The notes under the pieces were generated by a model. The model saw only the letters and a list, made by a program, of their open reading frames with translations. It was not told the origin of the DNA and did not search any database. A DNA stretch of 32,112 nucleotides from Candidatus Scybalocola fimicaballi (lineage in GTDB: Bacteria > Bacteroidota > Bacteroidia > Bacteroidales > Paludibacteraceae). A program made the position numbers and the translations under genes. Of this stretch, positions 7,935-15,692 are shown piece after piece. Location: positions 1 through 32,112 of the forward strand of contig DCIP01000016.1 in assembly GCA_002317115.1 (NCBI GenBank), read 5' to 3'. How positions within the stretch are numbered: position 1 is the stretch's first letter; each line of letters opens with the position of its first letter.

Positions 7935-9059
7935 TTACAAACCACTAAAATGGTTCTTATGGTTTCCTTCATAATTCTTATATATCAATTCGCAATCCTC
8001 TGAGAAATCTTCGAGATCATCACAGAATACACGAATTTCGGTATTTCTAATTGGATATCTTTCATGGCCAAAAACCAGAGAAATATCAAAAGAATTATTG
8101 TATTCGTATATTTTTATAATCAATTCTCCATTCTTATTTGGATTCTCATTGAATGCCTTTTCAAAAAGAGGAAGAATTTCATTCTCTTTGAAATAAAGAA
8201 AAGAAGTATATTGACAGTCTTCATTTCTCCACCATAAATTCAATGAAGTAATAATAGATGGACGTTTAACAATCACATTATCATTAACTCCTCTCATACA
8301 AGAAAACGACTCTGAATTAGTGAATTTTGGAGACCAAAAGTAAAGGGAACTTTCAGAATCATCAAAAACGAACCTAATTCTATAATCAAATCTCGTATAA
8401 TACGTCTCCCATAACTTGCTTGGGAGAGCTAACTCGTTGACAAATCCAGCATCATCATGTAGATTATCTTCAAATACATCATATTCGACATCACCTACAT
8501 TTACTTCATCATCTGTATTGTCGTCTTCATCAACATCATCCGCTTCATCTTCATAATAGATATCGCAATAATCATCTATTGAGCGAATAACTGAATTTTC
8601 ACCAAATCGAGTTAAAAAGTCATCATTATAATCCGACGTCTCCTTACCTTGAAACGTATAATCCAAAGAGACTATTTTGGAGCTAGCAAGCAAATGCAAT
8701 TTAACAATTCCGCCAGGAAAAAATGAAAACTTTAAATGAGTGTATGTTACAGTTTCTCCACGTTTATTTTTGAATCCTTTTTGAAAAGTACGAGTGATTT
8801 TTTCTTTCAGCACTTTAGAAAAATCTACATCTATCTCATAAACTTTTCTTTCCGTTAGAGATACCCAAACGGCAGTTATTCCATTCGGACATTCATAAAC
8901 AGGATCTCCTGATTCAAGGTCGACAATGCCTCCACATTGCCATCCTCTCATGCATATAGGAAAGTAAGGATCTTCAGTATCAGACATTTTCGCAATTGCA
9001 AATAGTATGTCTACTGGTGCCTTACGTGGCGTTGCAATTCCTAATAAACATTCCTTCAT
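7935..9059 (-). CDS. Protein with two DUF2931-like halves joined by an acidic linker
   Basis: The protein has 374 residues and no signal peptide or lipobox. Residues about 38-135 resemble DUF2931: a GWQCGG segment, then PNGITAVWVSLTERKVYEI (58-76), then an F-x-K-G-F segment. Residues 266-345 repeat the same layout: RPSIITSLNLWWRNEDCQYT (266-285), then I-L-P-L-F-E-K-A-F. The halves are joined by a very acidic stretch (162-203). DUF2931 proteins are common in Bacteroidota T6SS clusters, mostly as lipoproteins of unknown role; this one looks cytoplasmic. It starts four bases after the Tle1-like gene stops, so it may be that protein's partner or immunity factor. The family call is tentative. Confidence 0.55.
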   Translation of the reverse strand: MKECLLGIATPRKAPVDILFAIAKMSDTEDPYFPICMRGWQCGGIVDLESGDPVYECPNGITAVWVSLTERKVYEIDVDFSKVLKEKITRTFQKGFKNKRGETVTYTHLKFSFFPGGIVKLHLLASSKIVSLDYTFQGKETSDYNDDFLTRFGENSVIRSIDDYCDIYYEDEADDVDEDDNTDDEVNVGDVEYDVFEDNLHDDAGFVNELALPSKLWETYYTRFDYRIRFVFDDSESSLYFWSPKFTNSESFSCMRGVNDNVIVKRPSIITSLNLWWRNEDCQYTSFLYFKENEILPLFEKAFNENPNKNGELIIKIYEYNNSFDISLVFGHERYPIRNTEIRVFCDDLEDFSEDCELIYKNYEGNHKNHFSGL

Positions 9060-9063
9060 AATG

Positions 9064-10455
9064 TTATCCTTTTAGAATTGTTCTATTTTTTATTTTTTGA
9101 GTCTTAGAATCTAATACAATAGTAGAAGGCAAATGTATATATCTTCTCCTCACCCCTTTAACTATTTTATCATCTTCGTCTCCATCCTCAAAAATAGGTA
9201 TGAATTCCAAACCTGTATCACCCAACTCAAATTCATCGTCCACTCTCAAATTATATAAAGAGGAACCTCTGGCCACATCATACATTCGTTCTAGAACATT
9301 CTCCATAAAAGGATCTTCCCAAAGTATGCTATTGGATACTCTTAACGCATTTATATCTATAATAAAATCAAAACCACCAATTATTGCTTCGCTATACATT
9401 AGAAAGAGAAATACGAGAGAATACGTATTAACAACTTCCCTACATGGTTCGATTTCTAAATTATCTACTGAACTTTCCGACAAAGAATACCACCCTTGTT
9501 TTATAAAACCAGGAACTTCCTTCAATCCGATTTTATGATTTTTTTCAAGTCGAATGTTATTTAGGACTTGATTTATCATAAGGCGTTCTTGTACCACTTT
9601 CCTATACCCACCCGCTATGTCGGAGTGAGATCCAGGAAAAATAAATTCATCTATATTTTTATATGAATCTACCGTAGCCAATGGGAATTTTGACCTATAT
9701 TCATCTGCAGCACAGAAATGAACTCCTCTTTTGACAGTAGATTCTTCTCCGCAGTTAAGTCCTAAATCCAATATACTATCGGACTCTATCCCATCATCTT
9801 TTTTTATATATGTAGAAATAGTATCATATAAACCTACAAAACGAACTTCTACAGAAACCTCTACCTTTTCATCATCTGAATATACATATCCTAATTGATC
9901 AATCCAATAGGACATAAATGAGGTCTCTTCTTCACCATCGTTTTTTTGAGGCTTATTAAAGCTGTTGACAAAAACCCTCGCAATGGCAGCCCCTCTACCT
10001 TCCCCATAAACATCTAATAACAGATTGACTTTGGCTACAGGGAATTTTTCAGATGCAACATCAATAACAATGCTTAGATCATTGTAAATTTTTTTACATC
10101 CACTCTTCACTTTAGAAACAATATCCCTTTTAAGGACTTCCAAAGAAGATGCAGTTGCTATATTTCCAACATCAGCATTATCAAAACCAGATACATATAT
10201 TCGTCTTATGTAGTCATATTCCGAATTTGGCTTTTCTTCTAATGTGTGTTTATAAGCATTGTATAAATATGCCACATTAGTATACTCTGTCTCATTGGAT
10301 TTTTCCCAAATATTTTGCTTGGTCCAATCAACATTGCCTTTTCTTTTACGATAATAGCGAATATCATGATTTCTACTATCGCAACCATCAAAAAAGACAC
10401 CCATCAAGACATTTATTGTATCCTTTTTTTCATTTTCTGCACATTCCAATCTCAT
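9064..10455 (-). CDS. Tle1-like / DUF2235 alpha-beta hydrolase-fold protein lacking the catalytic serine
   Basis: The protein has 463 residues. DUF2235/Tle1 landmarks appear in order: MGVFFDG (18-24, as in the family start GxFFDGTxNN), LLLDVYGEGRGAAIARVFVN (146-165) at the nucleophile elbow, VGLYDTIST (207-215, acid Asp211), HFCAADEYR (247-255) and FPGSHSDIAGGY (273-284, His277). Active Tle1 phospholipases have G-F-S-R-G-A at the elbow. Here it is G151-E152-G153-R154-G155, so the nucleophile serine is glycine (codon GGT at 9997-9999, one transition from AGT). Asp and His are kept. The N-terminal motif is also altered (FFDGCDSRN). Lipase activity is therefore not expected by the normal mechanism. 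It lies directly downstream of vgrG, the usual place for a spike-loaded effector, so it may be a dead effector, a structural or loading protein, or a divergent enzyme. Confidence 0.75.
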   Translation of the reverse strand: MRLECAENEKKDTINVLMGVFFDGCDSRNHDIRYYRKRKGNVDWTKQNIWEKSNETEYTNVAYLYNAYKHTLEEKPNSEYDYIRRIYVSGFDNADVGNIATASSLEVLKRDIVSKVKSGCKKIYNDLSIVIDVASEKFPVAKVNLLLDVYGEGRGAAIARVFVNSFNKPQKNDGEEETSFMSYWIDQLGYVYSDDEKVEVSVEVRFVGLYDTISTYIKKDDGIESDSILDLGLNCGEESTVKRGVHFCAADEYRSKFPLATVDSYKNIDEFIFPGSHSDIAGGYRKVVQERLMINQVLNNIRLEKNHKIGLKEVPGFIKQGWYSLSESSVDNLEIEPCREVVNTYSLVFLFLMYSEAIIGGFDFIIDINALRVSNSILWEDPFMENVLERMYDVARGSSLYNLRVDDEFELGDTGLEFIPIFEDGDEDDKIVKGVRRRYIHLPSTIVLDSKTQKIKNRTILKG

Positions 10456-10491
10456 TTAAAAAGAGGATCAATCATCACTTTAAATCAGCAA

Positions 10492-12393
10492 CTACTTTCC
10501 TACGTAAACATTGCTAAGAGCAGTAAGATATGCTTTAGACTTAGAATTAATTTTGGCATCTTTAAGCACCTCACAAGTCAACTTGCCCTTAATATCAGCC
10601 TTACAGTCTTTGGTAACACTCAAATCCATTTTGCCATTGACCTTCTTAGTATGATCTTTGCTGATTTTGGTTTCTTGTTTACCCTTAATCGTAGAAGAAA
10701 CGTCTTTATCAATTGTTTCGTTATAATTACCCTTTACTTTGCGAGTAGAGTCTTTGCCAATTTCGACGTTGCTCTTACCTTCGATCTTTTTGTCGTAATC
10801 CTTGCCCGCTTTTACGGTAATATTCTCCTTTGCCTCCAAAGTAATGTTCTTTGATTGAAGAAGAATATCTTCTGGGGCTATAATAGTGATTTTCTTATCT
10901 TTAACATTCAATTCGATGCTACATCCTTTGGCATCTTCAATGATAATACCACCGTCGTCAGCATCATTGAATGTGATTTTACGTCCGCTCTTTGTAAGAA
11001 TAGTGTGGAATTTGTTCTTGTCTCCACCACCCTTTCCAAAATGGCCGCTGAAAACACTACCCATAACGTATGGGCGGTTAGGATCTCCAAATTCATAGCC
11101 GATCATCACCTGGTCGCCATCTTCTGGAATAAACATAATACCACGGTTTTCTCTACCTGTTCCACCTGCATCGGGAGTCTGAACTCGAATCCAGTTGGTA
11201 TTCTTTCCAAGCTGTTTCTGCCACTCAAACTGAACCTGTACTCTTCCAAGTTTCTTTGGGTCTTTATTGCTTTTTACATAAGCCATCTCTGGATATGCTT
11301 TTACAACACCCAAATATCTCTGAGTCACAAATTCACTTTTCTCAGGAGTTGCGACAAAATGATTGCTATAGTTTCCTGATTTATCAACTTTGTGGACAAG
11401 TTCAACTACACGGTATCTGCCCAACGAAGGGACTCCCATCTCACTTGGAAATAGGATCTCAACAACACCACCCAACACCACCTGGCATGTACGAGTCTGA
11501 CCTTCTACGCTTAACATAGATCCATCAATCGACTTGCCTTTCTTGCCAAGTATCGTTTGCAAATCAGTATTTGATGTCACAGGAGAAGCTCCTGCGATCA
11601 ATTCTTTGTTTCCAGAAAAGAGTCTGTCTGCCTTGCTTGTCACATCAGACAAAAGACCGACAGTTGAATTTTGGGGACCTTTCTCAGAAACGACTCTATC
11701 CGTTTCATGAATATAGTCATAAGCGGACACGACATGAGGCAAAGCCGTCGCGCGTGTGCTTAGGCTGAACACGTCATGATCGAAATATAGTGTAACCTCA
11801 GGTGTTTTATTAGGCTGACCGAAATGAATTGTTTTTCCATCGAAGAAGAACATCTCATTGTATGTGCTCGACAATCGGTTAAGAAACTCAAACACAGACT
11901 CCTGATATCTCATCACGTATGGAATAGTTCCGCCAAAGTCAGGATTACAGTCTAAAGGGACACCGCCATTTTGTGTTGACTGTGTCACGATAGCCTTCAA
12001 CTGGCTGTCCACGAAGGAATCCATTCCTCGTGAACCATCCAATTTGACTATGTCACCCTCTCCTATGATGTGAACCCTATTACTTCTATGATTCATATAG
12101 TAATAGTCAGGTTCACTTTCCCAAGCGTTGATACGGACATCCGTAACCCAGCCTGAAAACTCATAAGGAGTACCCGAATCCTGATGTTCAAACTTAATCA
12201 AAGCTCTAGATCCAATTCGATTCATAAATTTCTGAGGTGTCTCGCTCCACATCTCTTTCTGGGACATGAACTCACACACCACTTCGAAACGATGGCACGA
12301 ATTCATACTCTGCTCCAACACTAACGACTCGAAAGATATAGTCTCTCCATCGAGCTTAACTGTCGGTTGTACGGGATTCAAGTTCTGTGACAT
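10492..12393 (-). CDS. tssI: VgrG spike protein (TssI)
   Basis: The protein has 633 residues. The N-terminal part (about 10-350) has the gp27-like layout, including YVMRYQESVFEFLNRLSS (159-176) and FFDGKTIHFG (183-192). A gp5-like OB domain (about 360-450) contains LGRVQVQFEW (382-391), WIRVQTPDAG (401-410), GIMFIPEDGDQVMIGYEFGD (418-437) and RPYVMGSVF (440-448). The C-terminal needle contains five 16-residue repeats at 530-609. The protein trimerises into the tip of the Hcp tube and pierces the target envelope. No enzymatic domain is attached, so effectors must bind it or its PAAR-like cap. It lies 25 bases after tssC and is followed by the Tle1-like gene. Confidence 0.96.
   Translation of the reverse strand: MSQNLNPVQPTVKLDGETISFESLVLEQSMNSCHRFEVVCEFMSQKEMWSETPQKFMNRIGSRALIKFEHQDSGTPYEFSGWVTDVRINAWESEPDYYYMNHRSNRVHIIGEGDIVKLDGSRGMDSFVDSQLKAIVTQSTQNGGVPLDCNPDFGGTIPYVMRYQESVFEFLNRLSSTYNEMFFFDGKTIHFGQPNKTPEVTLYFDHDVFSLSTRATALPHVVSAYDYIHETDRVVSEKGPQNSTVGLLSDVTSKADRLFSGNKELIAGASPVTSNTDLQTILGKKGKSIDGSMLSVEGQTRTCQVVLGGVVEILFPSEMGVPSLGRYRVVELVHKVDKSGNYSNHFVATPEKSEFVTQRYLGVVKAYPEMAYVKSNKDPKKLGRVQVQFEWQKQLGKNTNWIRVQTPDAGGTGRENRGIMFIPEDGDQVMIGYEFGDPNRPYVMGSVFSGHFGKGGGDKNKFHTILTKSGRKITFNDADDGGIIIEDAKGCSIELNVKDKKITIIAPEDILLQSKNITLEAKENITVKAGKDYDKKIEGKSNVEIGKDSTRKVKGNYNETIDKDVSSTIKGKQETKISKDHTKKVNGKMDLSVTKDCKADIKGKLTCEVLKDAKINSKSKAYLTALSNVYVGK
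10567..10806 (-). repeat. Five tandem 48-base (16-residue) repeats in the VgrG needle
   Basis: Residues 530-609 of VgrG divide into five units of exactly 16 residues, for example GKDYDKKIEGKSNVEI, GKDSTRKVKGNYNETI and DKDVSSTIKGKQETKI. The pattern is xKDxxxKIKGxxxxxI. Each unit would add rungs to the triangular beta-needle of the trimer, so copy number sets spike length. Confidence 0.85.
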
Positions 12394-12418
12394 TAGTACA
12401 AATTAAATAGATATATTA

Positions 12419-13789
12419 TTAGTTTTGTGCGTACTCGCTATTCCACTCTGCCTCGTCGTTACCCTTTGTTCCATCAAGCTTGATTACAAAGCTCTTAGCA
12501 GGGAAGTATGGAGTGATATGGATATCCAAATAAATTCTGTCCTTCTGGTTTGGATCCTGCTCCAAACGAAGAACCTTAGAACGCTCGATCAACTTGTCTG
12601 GACCCTGGATACCATCCAAGAACTTGACAATCTGAGAACGAAGATCTCTTTCTGTCTTTCCGCTCCAGTTTTCGAATGAGCGACGGTTCAAGAAATCAAA
12701 CAATACTTTTGTTACATAGTCGAATACACGTACTACTGAGTATGTCTGAAGACCTAAGTTGTCACCGTTGAACAATGTCTTGGCAGAGAATGCCATAACC
12801 TTGCCATACTCATTAACCATAGGAACCAATCCCATAGACTCCAACTGAGAGATCTCACTCTTACGCAATGGGAAAGCAACTGACTCAACCTCGTTCAAAC
12901 CACCATATTTCTTACCTGCAGTTACCTGAGACATCAATGTTGTGTATACCTTACCTGCAAGAGCTGATGCTGGTGATACGTGCAAATCGTCTTCCTCACC
13001 AATCTCCTTGTAAGCGTTACGGCCTACCAACCAGTTACAGCACATAACAGTGTTGCTCTTGTAAGCGTCACCACCTGCATGGTCTGCGTTCTGGAACAAA
13101 TCCACAACGTCGTCTGGCTGATCCAAATCGGCGAAGTCTGTGAACAACATTACCTTATTGTTGTTTGCAATCTTTGACCACTTGTCAAGCACCATATTTG
13201 AGCCAAGATAACCTGGAACAACAAGCAAACCATAATTGTTACGAAGATCAAGTCTATCGTAATTCTTCTTCAACTCCTCCTCAACGTGGTCAATGAAACG
13301 ACTATTGTCAAGATCTGTCAACTGCTCCATAGAAGCATTCATGACAGAGACATTAGTAAGCTTAGTCTCCTCAGTGTTCTTGTAGAACAACTGGATGGCA
13401 CGGTAAGATGCCTCCAAATCTCTTACAGCCTCTACTGCAGCCAACTGGTTTTTAGCCAATAGAGTTCCGACTGTAGAGATCTTCGACTCACATTTTTCCA
13501 ACATCTCTGAAATATTCTTGCTATTAGAAAGCATATCAATCCAAAGGTCGATCTTGCCAGCCAAATCTCTTCTTTCACCTTTCTTCTGCTCCTCAACAAG
13601 GAACATCTTCTTACGAGCCTTACGCTCAGGGTTCATATTTTGAACACCGTCGATTACGTTTTCCAAAAACGCAAATCCACCATAACGAGCAAGCCCATTA
13701 ACAGCAGCCTCTAGAGACTTCGCAGAACCTACGTTTTCCTTTAACTCAGCCGCATTTGCTTGAGCCTCTTGTGCTTGAATATCAGCCAT
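12419..13789 (-). CDS. tssC: TssC, large sheath subunit
   Basis: The 456-residue protein is the VipB-type large subunit of the contractile sheath. Its landmarks are an N-terminal helix-rich part for TssB contact, LWIDMLSNSKNISEMLEKCE (a helix preceding the core), YRAIQLFYKNTEET, FIDHVEEELKKNYDRLD, and LLVVPGYLGS. The C-terminal part contains ENWSGKTERDLRSQIVKFLD and IHITPYFPAKSFVIKLDGT, as in TssC. With TssB it forms the helical sheath that contracts around the Hcp tube and is later unfolded by ClpV. It starts 17 bases after tssB. Confidence 0.96.
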   Translation of the reverse strand: MADIQAQEAQANAAELKENVGSAKSLEAAVNGLARYGGFAFLENVIDGVQNMNPERKARKKMFLVEEQKKGERRDLAGKIDLWIDMLSNSKNISEMLEKCESKISTVGTLLAKNQLAAVEAVRDLEASYRAIQLFYKNTEETKLTNVSVMNASMEQLTDLDNSRFIDHVEEELKKNYDRLDLRNNYGLLVVPGYLGSNMVLDKWSKIANNNKVMLFTDFADLDQPDDVVDLFQNADHAGGDAYKSNTVMCCNWLVGRNAYKEIGEEDDLHVSPASALAGKVYTTLMSQVTAGKKYGGLNEVESVAFPLRKSEISQLESMGLVPMVNEYGKVMAFSAKTLFNGDNLGLQTYSVVRVFDYVTKVLFDFLNRRSFENWSGKTERDLRSQIVKFLDGIQGPDKLIERSKVLRLEQDPNQKDRIYLDIHITPYFPAKSFVIKLDGTKGNDEAEWNSEYAQN

Positions 13790-13806
13790 ATACTTTTAAT
13801 ATATAA

Positions 13807-14262
13807 TTAGATTCCTGATTCTTTTAGTTCTTCTCTTAATTTAGTAAGAGCCTCGATCATGCTCTGACGTGAGTCCTCACTTTCCAAAGCCTTCTGAAGG
13901 ATTTTGTTAGTGCGAAGCTGCTTAACCAATTTCTCGTAAAACTCCTGCTCCAAAGACAATCCCTTTAGGAAATCGCTGTGCTCAGTCATTTGTTTTACCT
14001 GGAAATCCGCAGTGTTGGCAAACTTGAAGTTTTCCTTAACAGACTCTCCTTCAGCAGTCTCGAATTCCACGTCCACATTAGGCTGGAATTTAGCGTAAAC
14101 ATCCTCTACAGTTTTCAAACCTTCGATAGTCTCAGGAGAGATCGGATCGTCAGCAGTCAATTTGCCAACAAACAATGTACGGTTCTGTGGAATGTTACCA
14201 ATAGCTTCAGAAGCTTCAACTGGTCTTTCATTACCACCAATTTCATAATTTAATATTCCCAT
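13807..14262 (-). CDS. tssB: TssB, small sheath subunit
   Basis: The 151-residue protein is the VipA-type partner of TssC. It starts MGILNYEIGGNERP, has KFQPNVDVEF (54-63) and VKENFKFANTADF, typical of the Bacteroidota TssB family, and ends with a helix (ALTKLREELKESGI). It forms the stable TssB-TssC sheath protomer and is cytoplasmic. The gene follows the hcp terminator by about 140 bases. I found no match to the Bacteroides promoter in that gap, so expression may rely on read-through or a divergent promoter. Confidence 0.95.
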   Translation of the reverse strand: MGILNYEIGGNERPVEASEAIGNIPQNRTLFVGKLTADDPISPETIEGLKTVEDVYAKFQPNVDVEFETAEGESVKENFKFANTADFQVKQMTEHSDFLKGLSLEQEFYEKLVKQLRTNKILQKALESEDSRQSMIEALTKLREELKESGI

Positions 14263-14403
14263 ATTATGTATTCTATATTATTCTATAAACCGAAATAGGG
14301 GTTTATATATTTGTTGTCAATATTCTTGCTAAAGACAAATACAAAAGAAGTATTTTCTAAAGGGAATATGTCGATTTGACAACAGATATATAACTCCCAA
14401 CTA

Positions 14404-14436
14404 TAAAAAAGGAGAAAGGCTAAATAAGCCTTTCTC
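14404..14436 (-). terminator. Rho-independent terminator after the main hcp gene
   Basis: A 9-base stem, gagaaaggc (14412-14420) with gcctttctc (14428-14436), encloses a 7-base loop. On the minus strand it is followed by CTTTTTTATAG. It sits 14 bases after the hcp stop and would make a short, abundant hcp transcript, with only part of it continuing into tssB. Confidence 0.85.
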
Positions 14437-14449
14437 TTTACTTTTTGGA

Positions 14450-14842
14450 TTATGCCTTTGGCCAGTTCTCCTCGTACTCAGCACCACCGATCTTGATGAT
14501 CTGAGCAGAGATAGTAACACAGATAGACATAGGAGCAGTACCAACGATGTCGATACCCTCAGCGAACTCGATGATGTAAGCGTTCTCGAAAGTAAGCTCC
14601 TTCATCTTGCTCTCCTCGTCACCCTTCTTGAAAACGATGCTACCGTTGAAAGGCTTGAACTGGTTAACCATAGTCTCAAGGATAGTAGTGTCCTCAGTTG
14701 ACTCTACTCTAACAGTGATTCTTCCACCATAGATGTTAGAAGATGGACGTCCTTTAGAGTCTACATCACGCTTAAGGGAATAATTGCAGTCAAGTACGTC
14801 GTACTCCTTACCGCCTAGATTCAAAGTTGATCTAAATGCCAT
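14450..14842 (-). CDS. tssD: TssD/Hcp, main tube protein
   Basis: The 130-residue protein belongs to the Bacteroidota TssD family. It starts MAFRSTLNLGGKEYDVLDC, continues with YSLKRDVDSKGRPSSNIYGG, and has LTFENAYIIEFAEG and a closing VTISAQIIKIGGAEYEENWPK. Hexameric rings stack into the inner tube carried inside the TssB/C sheath. Unlike the two Hcp paralogues upstream it is a plain, typical-length tube subunit, and it has a perfect Bacteroides promoter and a strong terminator of its own, in keeping with high demand for this protein. The coding DNA is visibly richer in G and C than that of the cargo genes next to it, as expected for a highly expressed core gene. Confidence 0.96.
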   Translation of the reverse strand: MAFRSTLNLGGKEYDVLDCNYSLKRDVDSKGRPSSNIYGGRITVRVESTEDTTILETMVNQFKPFNGSIVFKKGDEESKMKELTFENAYIIEFAEGIDIVGTAPMSICVTISAQIIKIGGAEYEENWPKA

Positions 14843-14952
14843 AACTTTAAAATATTATATAAAAAAATTAAATTAACTAAACATACTACTTATTTTCGCA
14901 AAAACTGGATTAAACAATCACATAGTTTTACAATTTCCGTATTTGTTTGATG

Positions 14953-14984
14953 CAAAGATACTCACCTATCCAATGTTATCCAAA
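14953..14984 (-). promoter_or_regulatory. Bacteroides-type promoter for hcp
   Basis: On the minus strand -33 TTTG (14981-14984) and -7 TATCTTTG (14953-14960) are separated by 20 bases, an exact match to the Bacteroides vegetative promoter. Transcription would start near 14946 and leave a leader of about 100 bases, AT-rich near the ATG. Confidence 0.8.
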
Positions 14985-15115
14985 TAAATTAGTTGCGAAT
15001 TTTACTATCTTAAAGAAATTTAACAAAATTGAGATGTAATGTTAAAAATCGAAAAAAATGACAACGGAAACATTACATTTGGTTTTATTTCAAACGCCAA
15101 AAAATATTTGACTTT

Positions 15116-15568
15116 TCACATTACAAATGAAAATTGTTTCGATATCATAAGAATTGGAATATATAGAAGAAAGGGAGTGATGCAAAAAAGTATCAAAATC
15201 AGCATTTTCTTCTTTCTTATTAATTCAGACTCATAATCCCAAGCATAGACCTTTTCTTTATATTTTTTATGCAAAGAGCTATCTAATCCGAAAACCAACC
15301 CTATTGGAAATGGCAATAAAAAAAACAAAGGATTATCAAAGAATATTACATTTATAGGTATCAATATAAATACAAAAACATATATTGTTTTTATTATACA
15401 AATAAGCAAAAATGATCGTAAATGTGGATTTCTTTCACTCGCTGTTTTACACATACTCTGATAAACACGAGAATATAAATAAGGAAATATATTTCTTATT
15501 TTTGTAAAAAAAAACTTATATCCCATACAATAATTTATGAACAAATAAAGTCTCATGGATATTTTCAT
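15116..15568 (-). CDS. Multi-pass membrane protein, probable immunity to the Hcp-linked effector
   Basis: The 150-residue protein has about three membrane segments: 53-75 (around LLICIIKTIYVFVFILIPIN), 80-96 (FFLLPFPIGLVFGL) and 121-144 (MLILILFCITPFLLYIPILM), with basic loops between. The family is not recognised. It lies directly downstream of the candidate membrane-active effector, and immunity proteins to pore-forming T6SS effectors are commonly small inner-membrane proteins. The coding DNA is much more AT-rich than the core genes. The start is uncertain: Met1, Met5 and Met15 are all possible. The gap of 124 bases to the effector gene shows no promoter match. The immunity role is inferred from position and topology. 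Confidence 0.6.
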   Translation of the reverse strand: MKISMRLYLFINYCMGYKFFFTKIRNIFPYLYSRVYQSMCKTASERNPHLRSFLLICIIKTIYVFVFILIPINVIFFDNPLFFLLPFPIGLVFGLDSSLHKKYKEKVYAWDYESELIRKKKMLILILFCITPFLLYIPILMISKQFSFVM

Positions 15569-15692
15569 TGAAGAACAAACGATTCATCATGTACTATATT
15601 AGTCAAATTCATTCTAACCAACATGCTGTCTTCTAATGTTCTCAAAAAATATCATTAGTGTTGATGATGATTATTATATAAAAATATAAAAG

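Noticed and set aside
7935..9059. Lipoprotein immunity protein (usual DUF2931 form)
   Set aside because: The N-terminus MKECLLGIATPRKAP has no hydrophobic signal core long enough for export, so the cysteine at position 4 is not a lipobox.
10567..10806. CRISPR-like tandem repeats
   Set aside because: The 48-base period is coding, in frame and degenerate, and matches the VgrG needle. There are no spacers or cas genes.
10855..11379. Plus-strand 174-residue open frame inside vgrG
   Set aside because: It is the antisense of conserved VgrG codons and shows no family features; the same applies to other plus-strand frames inside tssR, tssH and tssF.
15039..15236. Plus-strand 65-residue frame between hcp and the membrane protein gene
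   Set aside because: It overlaps the end of the minus-strand membrane protein gene, has no promoter match or recognisable domain, and would be the only plus-strand gene in the window.
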